NCBI GenBank assembly: GCA_964526295.1
Contig: CAZGKW010000001.1
Coordinates: forward strand, 124,001-188,000
Reading direction: 5' to 3'
Source of the DNA: CAZGKW01 sp964526295
Lineage (GTDB): Bacteria; Planctomycetota; Phycisphaerae; FEN-1346
DNA length: 64,000 nucleotides
Below the pieces are notes generated by a model. It saw nothing but the letters and a program-made list of their open reading frames with translations, had not been told where the DNA came from and ran no database searches. The position numbers and the translations under genes were made by a program. Within the stretch, counting starts at the first letter, position 1. The number at the start of each line of letters is the position of its first letter. Below, one piece after another: positions 1 to 6,803 of this stretch.

Positions 1-1
1 C

Positions 2-142
2 AGACCGCCACAATACAAGGGCTTCAAGACGTTCGGGGAGGGCCTTCAGCATGTGCCTCGGAAGCTGAGGACCAACGAGCAGGTGATCAGAGCAGTTAGA
101 AAAGCATTGTACTACCAGCGGATGCGGCCCCTGTCGCCCTGA
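2..142 (+). CDS. 3' end of an unidentified gene (partial)
   Basis: An open frame enters from the left edge and runs 46 codons to TGA at 140-142, 14 bases before the next gene. The tail is basic and ends in ALYYQRMRPLSP. It is too short to assign. Same-strand spacing suggests co-transcription with the following Imm32-like gene. The frame could also be chance, but there is no competing frame and the spacing is gene-like. Confidence 0.4.
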   Translation, partial: RPPQYKGFKTFGEGLQHVPRKLRTNEQVIRAVRKALYYQRMRPLSP

Positions 143-156
143 TTCGAGGAACGCGT

Positions 157-1134
157 ATGAAACCAAAGCGGCGCGCGTACAGGTATGAAGTTCCTAAGGG
201 TGTCAAGCCACACCTCATGCCTGGTTGTGGGCGGCCCGCCCCTGGGCAGGAGCTTGCTGTAACGTCGCGCGGGCCGGAGGTTGTCGTTGCCGGCAACGCC
301 AGCGGCTTGCTCTTTCTTGTGCGGAACCTTCTCGGCCTTCCGTTGCACCTCAACCGCTTGCACGGCATGCACCAGCATCTGCGCGCCGGCGATGAGCTCC
401 ATCCTGAGAGTCGGGACATGTCCCTCTACGTTGATGATTACGACTACGTCCCGCCTGATCGCAGAACGACCGCACAACGGAAGCGCGGGCTCGCAGGCAT
501 TCGACGGATCAACAGAAAGCTGCTGCGGGTTACGCAAGCGGCTCTGGAAGACTACACCGACCACCTCGCTGAGGCCGGCATCACGGCCCTCTCACCCTCC
601 ATGCATGTGTCATGCGGTGAGGCGAGGCGGTACTCGTCGACCATCTCGGTGGACCTCCTGAGCGAGGAGGAGGGTGAAGTGAACGATGTGCTGTCGTTCC
701 ATACGTTCCTTGAGGGCGCGTGCGTTTTTGGGGTTGATGAACTGCGCCGTTGGCTTGAGGCGCGGCTCTCGGCGCGCGAGGGAGGGATTGCGCCTCCAAG
801 GAGGGGGCAGCGGACATTCAGCTACACCCTTCCTAGGAACCTGGGGCCAGGGGAGTTCCCGTCGATCCGGCGTCCCGAGGGGGCCAAGCTGCGAGTGGCT
901 TGGGAAGAGGCGGGATGGGACACGGAGGACGGAATCCGGTGGGTCCAAGAGGTTGTAGTCCGCGGGTACAGCACGGGGTTCATTTGGCTTGCCAGGCACG
1001 TGGTTGCCCTAGCGCTCGTCGTTGAGCGGTGTGGAAGAGCAAGGGAAGTGGTGTTGGATCAGACCTGTGGCCTGGAGCCGGGAAGCGCGAGGCTGGTCCT
1101 CAGAGGCTGGTCCTCAAGTGTGACAGCCTATTGA
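157..1134 (+). CDS. Hypothetical protein with two Imm32-like segments, C-terminus disturbed by an IS
   Basis: 325 codons from ATG at 157, with GAGGA just upstream as the ribosome site. Residues 41-95 (VVVAGNASGLLFLVRNLLGL, then a HxH and an LYVDD strand) resemble, from memory, Imm32-type immunity proteins. Residues 265-320 repeat the pattern (VVVRGYSTGFIWLARHVVAL, then LEPGSARLVLRG), so the protein appears internally duplicated. The middle (125-205) is acidic and looks like a separate small domain. The last 21 bases overlap the end of the neighbouring transposase, and a 14-bp tandem repeat lies just before the stop. The original C-terminus has therefore probably been replaced by IS sequence. 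Function unknown; a polymorphic-toxin immunity role is only a guess. Confidence 0.6.
   Translation: MKPKRRAYRYEVPKGVKPHLMPGCGRPAPGQELAVTSRGPEVVVAGNASGLLFLVRNLLGLPLHLNRLHGMHQHLRAGDELHPESRDMSLYVDDYDYVPPDRRTTAQRKRGLAGIRRINRKLLRVTQAALEDYTDHLAEAGITALSPSMHVSCGEARRYSSTISVDLLSEEEGEVNDVLSFHTFLEGACVFGVDELRRWLEARLSAREGGIAPPRRGQRTFSYTLPRNLGPGEFPSIRRPEGAKLRVAWEEAGWDTEDGIRWVQEVVVRGYSTGFIWLARHVVALALVVERCGRAREVVLDQTCGLEPGSARLVLRGWSSSVTAY
1089..1116. repeat. 14-bp perfect tandem duplication
   Basis: GAGGCTGGTCCTCA occurs twice back to back, at 1089-1102 and 1103-1116, directly at the junction between the hypothetical gene and the IS630 element. It adds codons to the upstream gene near its stop. Confidence 0.8.
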
Positions 1135-2128
1135 GCCCTGCATTGCCAATGGTACGGCCTGGAGTTTGGGCCCGGCCAAGCGGAAATACGAGCGAAGGAG
1201 CGACGGGTGCCGGCGCTGAGCGGTAATCGAGTCCCCGACGGCCTCTTGCAGGTCGGCCACGTCCTCCCGAATGAAGTTCGCCAGGTCCGCGTACTGGGTG
1301 TGGTTCCACACCTGTTCGGCCGGGTTGAGGTCCGGGGCGTAGGGCGGCAGCCACTCCACCTCCAGCCATCGGACACCCCCCTCCCGCAGCAGACGCTGTG
1401 CCTTGCGATGGGCACCCAGCCGGTCCCATACCACCAGGAGCCTCCGCCGCAGGTGGCGGTGCAGATGCCGCAGGAACGCCACCACGTCCTCGGCCCGGAC
1501 GTTGGCGGTCTGAAGCGCGACGTACAGGCCCAGACCCCGCCGCCACGGGGCCAGCGTGACCGCGGAGATGGCCGTGACGCGGTCGCGCCGGTCCCAACTG
1601 TATTGGACGGGCGTCTGCCCCCGCGGCGCCCAGGTCCGTCGGACGACCGGCTGGAGCATAAAACCGCTCTCATCCAGAAAAACGAGGCTGACGCCGCGAC
1701 GACGGGCGTTTTTTTATATCCGGCCATCGCTCCTCGCGCCACCGCCGGATGGCCGCCTCGTCCCGCTCGCGGGCCCGCCGCTCGGGCTTCTGGCACGTCC
1801 AGCCCAACCCGTGCAGCAGGCGGCCGACGTGGTCCACGTGATAGCGGACACCGAAGCGTTTCGCGATCACCTCGGCCACGCGGGAACGGGTCCACAGGTC
1901 GGTCCGGTAGCCGGCCGCACGCGGCCCCTTCAGCAGGACCCGCCTCAACCGCTCCTTCTGGCGAAGGGACAGCAACGGCCGGCGGCCGGGGTGGGGGTTG
2001 GCCTTCAGGGCCTCGGGGCCCCCGGCCTGGAGGGCGTCGCTCCACCGCTTCACGCTCGACGGCGAGCCCCCCACGGCCCGGGCCACCTGCCGTATCCCTT
2101 GGCCCTGGCCCAGGAGCCGCTCGGCCAC
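1114..2128 (-). CDS. IS630-family transposase split over two frames
   Basis: The first frame (GTG at 2128 to a stop at 1670) gives an N-terminal helix-turn-helix region (GIRQVARAVGGSPSSVKRW). The catalytic part lies in another frame ending at 1114 and carries all three acidic residues of a DDE enzyme: FLDESGF, VVWDRLGAH and PDLNPAEQVW. Joining them at the A7 run at 1709-1715 needs a +1 shift, or loss of one A, and yields about 337 residues, normal for this family. The split could be programmed frameshifting or transcriptional slippage, or a one-base inactivating insertion. The sequence alone does not decide. Confidence 0.85.
1709..1715 (-). other. A7 slippery run joining the two transposase frames
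   Basis: On the minus strand the reading ATA-AAA-AAA-CGC belongs to the first frame. Dropping one A, or shifting +1, continues into NARRRGVSLVFLDESGF, the catalytic frame. Homopolymer runs like this are common slippage sites in IS elements. Confidence 0.6.
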
Positions 2129-2198
2129 CCGCCGCCGGTGTCGGTGCCTGGACTGCGGTCAAGTGCGGATCGACAAGGAATGCCCCTAGGTGAATGAA

Positions 2199-3167
2199 TC
2201 AGTTTTTCTTCCGGTGCACCACAAGCGCGGCCCCGCCCAGGGCCAGCAGCAAGAGCGTGGCCGGTTCGGGGGTGAGAGCGATACTGTACGCTAGACCCGC
2301 CCCAACGGCTGCAAACTGGCCTTCAGGAACATTGCATTGTCCCCATGTGTTATCACCCCAAGCCGCCAGGGCGCCGTCTTGTCTCAAGGCAAGCGTGTGA
2401 AAGCCGTGCGAACTGGCATCAATGGCCGCGAAGTCGTATCCAAATGGCACATCGCACTCCCCCTTCGTATTCCGGCCCCACCCCACAAGCGAGCCATTGG
2501 ATCCTATGGCCACATTGTGATAGCCCCCTGCCGTGATCGCCTGAAAGCCCGTGCTTGCGGGCGTACTTGCCACTCCGGCCTCTGCGCTTCCCCATGCCAC
2601 AAGTGACCCGTCTTGGCGCATTGAGAGACTGTGCCCATCTCCAGCAGCGATGGCCAGGAAATCATGACCCGTGGGTGTCCCGCTGACCTGGCCATAGATG
2701 TCCTCACCCCAGGCCACAATTGAACCATCGGCGTGTATGGCTAAACTGTGTGCACCTCCAGCGGCAATGGCAATGAAATCGTTACCATCAGGAACGTTGC
2801 GCACTTGAGCGTCTTGGCCGCCCCACGCCACAAGCGAACCGTTGGCTCCTATGGCCAGACTGTGCCATTGTCCGGCAGCGATAGCAACGTACCCTGTTCC
2901 AGTGGGTGTGTTACTCACCTGGCCAGTCACGTTGCCGGAATGGTCGGTATTCATACCCCAAGCCGCAATAGAACCGTCTTGTCGCAAGGCCAAGCCATGC
3001 CAGTCCCCTCCGGCAATAGCAATGAAATCACTACCCGATGGGACGTTGCATTGACCTTGGGCATTATTGCCCCATGCCACAACACTTCCCCCAAGCGCTT
3101 CGTTTAAGTTGGACGCACTTGCCAGCACCGCCCCAAAAAGCGCCCCAAAGACCAGATGAGTTTTCAA
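2199..3167 (-). CDS. RCC1-repeat PEP-CTERM exported protein
   Basis: 322 residues from a TTG start at 3167, chosen because AGGAG lies 7 bases upstream and a signal peptide (MKTHLVFGALFGAVLASAS) follows at once; the open frame extends further upstream but without a signal. The mature part is about six RCC1-type repeats (pattern 'VAWGxN..GQ..VP.G.DF.AIAAGxxHSLAI..DGS'), predicted to form a beta-propeller. It ends with a PEP-CTERM sorting tag: PEPATLLLLALGGAALVV followed by HRKKN. In this family the tag directs processing by an exosortase and surface or matrix display; none is encoded here. The gene is less GC-rich than its surroundings, and its leader holds an intrinsic terminator. Confidence 0.9.
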   Translation of the reverse strand: MKTHLVFGALFGAVLASASNLNEALGGSVVAWGNNAQGQCNVPSGSDFIAIAGGDWHGLALRQDGSIAAWGMNTDHSGNVTGQVSNTPTGTGYVAIAAGQWHSLAIGANGSLVAWGGQDAQVRNVPDGNDFIAIAAGGAHSLAIHADGSIVAWGEDIYGQVSGTPTGHDFLAIAAGDGHSLSMRQDGSLVAWGSAEAGVASTPASTGFQAITAGGYHNVAIGSNGSLVGWGRNTKGECDVPFGYDFAAIDASSHGFHTLALRQDGALAAWGDNTWGQCNVPEGQFAAVGAGLAYSIALTPEPATLLLLALGGAALVVHRKKN

Positions 3168-3198
3168 CGCCCATCTCCTTTCCTGCCATGCGTTCCTA

Positions 3199-3240
3199 AA
3201 GAAAAAGGGCGACCTCCGGTTCTCCCCCGGAAATCGCCCT
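3199..3240 (-). terminator. Intrinsic terminator in the leader of the PEP-CTERM gene
   Basis: Read on the minus strand, AGGGCGATTTCCGG (3240-3227) pairs with CCGGAGGTCGCCCT (3219-3206) around a 7-base loop and is followed by TTTTTCTTT. On this strand all 14 pairs form, two as U-G wobbles. On the plus strand the same positions are C/A mismatches. The hairpin is therefore built for minus-strand RNA and sits about 30-40 bases before the TTG start, the place for an attenuator. Confidence 0.75.
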
Positions 3241-3401
3241 GTCAGTACTCGCTCAAATTGTCGCGACGTGATCCCGGCCGCCCAACCCCCCGTCAAGCCT
3301 GCCTAACTGTCATCGTCGCAGAAAGGACTATACCCCAGAATTCGGCCAAGGCAAGCGGAAATTCAGTATTCAGGTTCCACCCATAGATTTCCACCTCGCG
3401 C

Positions 3402-3430
3402 TTGACCCCGCCCGGTGCCGCCCGTATAGA
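3402..3430 (+). promoter_or_regulatory. Sigma-70-type promoter
   Basis: TTGACC at 3402-3407, 17 bases, then TATAGA at 3425-3430. It points at the phage-remnant genes, with a hairpin terminator between. Apart from this promoter and the two hairpins, the 3168-3583 gap shows no convincing gene. Confidence 0.6.
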
Positions 3431-3522
3431 TCACTGACGAACAACTGAATACGCGACGGGCGCGGCGGGCGGACTGATCCTCCGTCGGTCGGGCCGGGTC
3501 GAAGGATAGCGAGCCGTGCGGG

Positions 3523-3550
3523 GCCGCACCCCCGTGCGGCTTCTTCTTTT
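3523..3550 (+). terminator. Hairpin plus T-rich tract ahead of the phage remnant
   Basis: GCCGCAC (3523-3529), loop CCCC, GTGCGGC (3534-3540), then TTCTTCTTTT. It lies between the promoter at 3402 and the gpW-like start at 3584, so it is either a leader terminator or the end of a lost transcript. Confidence 0.55.
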
Positions 3551-3583
3551 GGCCCGGCCCAGCCCGCGACGCGGGGAGCCGAC

Positions 3584-3784
3584 ATGGCGACGTTCGCCGA
3601 AACGATGCTCGCAAAGTACGAGACGCTGCTTCAGACGGCCACGGGTCTGGACAGCGTGATGGTGGACGGCCAGTCGGTCCGCTACTCGGACGTGGAGGCC
3701 AAGTACCGGTACTGGAAGCGCGAGGTCGAGCGCGAGCAAGGCCGCCGGCCACAGGCGGCGGGCATTGACCTGAGCGGGTTCTGA
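3584..3784 (+). CDS. gpW-like phage head-tail joining protein (remnant prophage)
   Basis: 66 residues from ATG, with GGGGAG eight bases upstream. Helical N-terminus followed by VMVDGQSVRYSDVEAKYRY and a charged helix (REVEREQG), the pattern of the small gpW family: a beta hairpin 'V..dG.svtYs' and a C-terminal helix. Directly followed by a portal fragment, the gene order seen in lambda-like head modules. No terminase or capsid gene is nearby, so this is an isolated remnant. Confidence 0.6.
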   Translation: MATFAETMLAKYETLLQTATGLDSVMVDGQSVRYSDVEAKYRYWKREVEREQGRRPQAAGIDLSGF

Positions 3785-3829
3785 CCGAACGCGGAACTCG
3801 GAACGCGGAATGCGGAACGACGGCAAACC

Positions 3830-4756
3830 ATGAAGCAGAGCGGCATCGTGAATCGGGTGGGCAGGTTCCTCTTCGGCTACGACGCCGTCGAGTCGAAGAA
3901 CCGCCGCCAGGCGCCGACGGGCCGCCTGCGCTCCGAAGACAAGGAACTCCTCGCCCACCAGCGCCGCAAACTCACGAGCGCCTCCCGCGACATTCACCGC
4001 AACTTCACCATCGCCGGCTGGGCCATCCGAAAGCACCTGGACTACGTCTCGACGTTCTCGTTCCAGTCGCGGACGGGCAACCCCGACCTCGACACCCGGA
4101 TCGAGGCGCTGATGGACTGGTGGTCGCGGCCGGCGAACTCGGACGTGGCCGGGCGGCACAGCCTGCCGCGCCTGGTGCGCCTGGCCGAAGAGCGCCGCAC
4201 CGTGGACGGCGACGTGTTCTTCCTCAAACTGAGTGACGGCCGCCTCCAGGCCATCGAGGGCGACCGGGTCCAGACGCCGACGAGCGGCCTGCCGCAGGGG
4301 GTGCTCCCGGCGGAGTTCGTCCACGGCGTCCGGGTGGACGAGGCGGGCAAGGCCCTGGGGTACGCCGTCTGCAAGCGGCCCGTGACGGGCGGCGACCTCG
4401 CGTTCGAGCGGCTCGTCCCGGCCGCGTTCGTCGTCCACCACGCGTTCTTCGACCGGTTCGACCAGGTGCGCGGCATCTCGCCGCTGGCGGCCGCCCGAGA
4501 CGTGGTAACGGTTTCCACGTCGGCGTGGACCACAAGACTGTCGCCAGGTACCGGGGCGACTTGGGAAACTGCCAAGTCAAGCGCACAGGCAAGGATGCCC
4601 GGGAACGATCCGCTCGACGGCCCGGCGGGCAAGGACTACGGCGTGGCAACCTGCGGCGAGAACACGCTTCCGCCGGCTCAGGCGCCGACCAGCTCGCCCA
4701 TCGGCCGGAGGTTCGCCAGGCCGTTCCCCCAGACCCGCTTCGCTTCCTTCACGTAA
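3830..4756 (+). pseudogene. Truncated lambda-type phage portal protein
   Basis: The first ~225 residues look like the N-terminal part of a lambda-family portal: ASRDIHRNFTIAGWAIRKHL, then DGDVFFLKLSDG, then DRFDQVRGISPLAAA. Intact portals are about 480-550 residues. Similarity stops near base 4500, after GISPLAAARD, and the remaining frame (TSAWTTRLSPG onward) is unrelated sequence that happens to stay open until 4756, crossing into the convergent URO-D gene. The junction lies where a ParB-like scrap begins. Confidence 0.7.
4507..4671 (+). pseudogene. Fragment of a ParB-like or phage DNA-binding protein
   Basis: In the frame beginning near 4507 the translation VGVDHKTVARYRGDL, followed by a spacer and KRTGKDARE, resembles the helix-turn-helix tail of ParB/sulfiredoxin-type proteins ('vS..TV..vR..L' then 'RtG.DGk.yPa'). 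It has no start or upstream domain. It starts where the portal similarity stops, suggesting deletion and joining inside a mobile element. Confidence 0.35.
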
Positions 4757-5820
4757 TGCACGTAGTTCGCCAGCGGCACGTCGGCCGGCACCCGGTGGTC
4801 GCAGTGCGGGATGTAGCCCCCCTCCTCCACCAGCGGGGCGAGCCGCTCGACCTCGGCCGTGATCGCCGCCGCGTCGCGGGCGAGGATATGCTTGTCGAAG
4901 CCCCCCCGCATCAGGAGCTCCCGCCCGAACCGCTCCCTCAGGTCGTACGGGTCGGCCCAGTCGCCGATTTCCAGCGGAAACATGCAGTTAACGCCGTTAT
5001 CGAACCACGCCGGCACCAGGTCGTCGATCTTCCCGTCGCAGTCGAGCTGGACGATCTCGATGCCGTGCCGGCGGCCGAGGTCCGTGATCCGCCCGTAGTG
5101 CGGCCCGCAGATCTCGCGGAACATCGTCGGGCCGATGAGCGGGCCCCGGTTGAAGCAGATGTCCTCCCACATCGTCATATAGTCGAACGTAACGCCCTGC
5201 TCGTCGGCCACGGCCAGCGCCTCGGCCAGCGTCCCGACGATGCAGTCGGCCACCCGCTCGACCATCTCTTCGACGAGCCCCCGGTCGTCGTAGAGCATCA
5301 GACTGAGCTGCTCGACGCCCACCCAGTTGCGGGGCCACCCGTAAAGGCTGCCCGCGCCGATCGCCAGCGGGTAGTCGCGGGCGGCATCGGCGTGGCGGGC
5401 GAGCCGCTCGGCGTAGTCCTCCGGCACCCGGCGCGGATCGCTCGGGTCGAGCCGCTCCCGGTACTGCGGCCAGGCGTCGCGGCCCGTCAGGAGGTGCTCG
5501 GTCGGCTCGGGGATCGTCACGGAGTGCTTGTGCCACCGCTCGACCACGCCGTCGCTACGACGCACCCATCGATATTGGTCGGTCTCCTTGACCGTCTCCT
5601 GCTCGAAGGGCGGCACGAGGCCGACGTCCGGCGAGCAGCCCACGTCGAAGCGGTCCATGCCGAAGAACGCCGCCGCCTTCGGGTTGGTGTCGACGTCGCG
5701 CGGCAGGCCCTGCTCGTGCCACGCCTGGAGCGTCTCGGTCCAGAAGCCGAAGTCCCACATGGGGCAGCGGTCGCGCGGCTCGTACCGCATGGTGGCGAGG
5801 AATCGTTCGCGATCGTTCAT
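4678..5820 (-). CDS. Uroporphyrinogen decarboxylase (URO-D) superfamily protein
   Basis: 380 residues from ATG at 5820. It opens with MNDRERFLATMRYEPRDR and ends with GYIPHCDHRVPADVPLANY, both typical of the large URO-D/methyltransferase superfamily of planctomycetes and related bacteria. The heme-type N-terminal substrate motif of true HemE is absent, so a role in heme synthesis is unlikely. Relatives include corrinoid-dependent methyltransferase components (MtaA, CmuA types), but no corrinoid protein is adjacent. The actual substrate is unknown. A promoter lies 85 bases upstream. Confidence 0.85.
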   Translation of the reverse strand: MNDRERFLATMRYEPRDRCPMWDFGFWTETLQAWHEQGLPRDVDTNPKAAAFFGMDRFDVGCSPDVGLVPPFEQETVKETDQYRWVRRSDGVVERWHKHSVTIPEPTEHLLTGRDAWPQYRERLDPSDPRRVPEDYAERLARHADAARDYPLAIGAGSLYGWPRNWVGVEQLSLMLYDDRGLVEEMVERVADCIVGTLAEALAVADEQGVTFDYMTMWEDICFNRGPLIGPTMFREICGPHYGRITDLGRRHGIEIVQLDCDGKIDDLVPAWFDNGVNCMFPLEIGDWADPYDLRERFGRELLMRGGFDKHILARDAAAITAEVERLAPLVEEGGYIPHCDHRVPADVPLANYVHYVKEAKRVWGNGLANLRPMGELVGA

Positions 5821-5904
5821 CGTGCCTCCGTCTGGATGCTGCCGCGAAAGGGCTCGCAGGGCCCTGCGGCCCTGACGCCGGGCTCGGACTCGGCAATCCG
5901 AGCG

Positions 5905-5933
5905 AATCTACGAGCGCAACCGGGCCCGGTCAA
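5905..5933 (-). promoter_or_regulatory. Promoter of the URO-D family gene
   Basis: On the minus strand: TTGACC (5933-5928), 17 bases, TAGATT (5910-5905). It is divergent from the tRNA-Ser promoter about 35 bases away. Confidence 0.6.
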
Positions 5934-5968
5934 CCGTTCTTCCGCCGGGTGTGCAGCCCCGCACGCGC

Positions 5969-5996
5969 TTGACACCCGGCCGACGGGCGGTAGAAT
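5969..5996 (+). promoter_or_regulatory. Promoter of tRNA-Ser
   Basis: TTGACA at 5969-5974, 16 bases, TAGAAT at 5991-5996. The tRNA starts 20 bases after the -10. Confidence 0.7.
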
Positions 5997-6016
5997 GCTC
6001 ACGCCCACCGACACGC

Positions 6017-6110
6017 GGAGAGGTGGCTGAGTGGTCGAAAGCGGCGGTTTGCTAAACCGTTGTAGGGGGTAATGCCTCTACCCCGGGTTCGAATCCCGGC
6101 CTCTCCGCCA
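6017..6110 (+). tRNA. tRNA-Ser(GCT)
   Basis: The acceptor stem GGAGAGG pairs with CCTCTCC, followed by discriminator G and an encoded CCA. The D arm is GCTGAGTGGTCGAAAGC. The anticodon stem GCGGT/ACCGT encloses loop TTGCTAA, anticodon GCT, reading AGC/AGT. A long variable arm (about 20 bases) and T arm CCGGG-TTCGAAT-CCCGG complete a class II serine tRNA. Confidence 0.97.
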
Positions 6111-6141
6111 GTTTCCGCCTTGCACCATTTCCGCTCCGGGC

Positions 6142-6504
6142 CCGGCTCGACAGGAGAGGGTCGTGGCGCATGCCGACGCCGAAGACCTTCAGGCCCCGCT
6201 TGCGGGCCAGGGTGTCGGCGACGGCCAGCCAGACCCCGGCGGCGGGGTCCAGCAGACGCAGCACGAGGGCCAAGACGGCCAGGCCCAACTCGTCGAGCGA
6301 CCACCGGGCGGCGGCGAAGACCCGGTGGAACGCCGAGTGGTGCTTCGTGCCGACGGCCCCGGCCGCCTGGATCATGCCGGTGACGGTCCGCCGACGGGCA
6401 AATACCCATCCCGCCAGCACGATGAGGAAACTTTGGCTCTGTTTCACTTTTGCGGTGACCTCGATCCCCGTCATCGGCTGCGGCCGTCCCGGTTGCTGGC
6501 CCAT
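6142..6504 (-). pseudogene. Transposase remnant (DDE type, IS701/IS4-like N-terminal part)
   Basis: From the methionine at 6504 the frame reads through FLIVLAGWVFARRRTVTGMI, GAVGTKHHSAFHRVFAAARW and ADTLARKRGLKVFGVGMRHD, matching, from memory, the N-terminal third of long DDE transposases. Similarity ends at HDPLLSSR about 30 bases beyond the tRNA CCA end; the rest of the frame is the reverse complement of the tRNA. The catalytic remainder is missing, so it is a dead fragment. Confidence 0.65.
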
Positions 6505-6696
6505 CGCCTGCCCCCTTCCAGTTCGACGAACGGTCCCGCGGCCCGGTCTGCACGGCAAGGCCGGCCCGGGAGGATGTCCAGATGCTACGCTGGCTCGCGG
6601 GCCGTCGCAAGGGATTCGCGTCGGCGAGATGGCTTACGGCCAAGGTGGCGGCAGGCCCGATCCCGGTGTGGCCGGGCGGCCTGGACGGGCTTTGGC

Positions 6697-6724
6697 TTGA
6701 CCGCGCCGCGGGCCCACCTATAAT
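6697..6724 (+). promoter_or_regulatory. Promoter of pheT
   Basis: TTGACC at 6697-6702, 16 bases, then a perfect TATAAT at 6719-6724. The start codon of pheT follows 80 bases later. Confidence 0.75.
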
Positions 6725-6803
6725 CGCCTCCTTGCATTTTCTGTCTCACCCCGCTATCGCCAAGGCTGCGGCGGGCAGGCGCGCTGCGTACCGGGGAAAC
6801 GAG

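Larger units (their letters stand above)
1114..2190 (-). mobile_element. IS630-family insertion sequence
   Basis: The element is defined by its transposase. The termini are uncertain: I see only short imperfect similarity between the ends (TGCATTGCC near 1139 against GGCATTCCT reading inward from 2187). TA dinucleotides, the usual IS630 target, lie at 1130 and 2188, but the flanks do not give a clean inverted repeat. The left side overlaps the end of the upstream gene. The right side lies about 10 bases from the stop of the PEP-CTERM gene. Confidence 0.7.

Noticed and set aside
1128..2162. 344-codon single frame across the IS element
   Set aside because: It gives no transposase motifs; the catalytic residues appear only in the frame ending at 1114 and the HTH only in the frame ending at 1670.
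5821..5968. Possible small ORF or RNA between URO-D and tRNA-Ser
   Set aside because: The stretch is explained by the two divergent promoters; a GC palindrome (AGGGCCCTGCGGCCCT) has no tract or coding signal.
4525..6030. 501-codon plus-strand frame over the URO-D gene
   Set aside because: Shadow of the URO-D gene beyond the short ParB-like scrap at its beginning; it also runs into the tRNA promoter.
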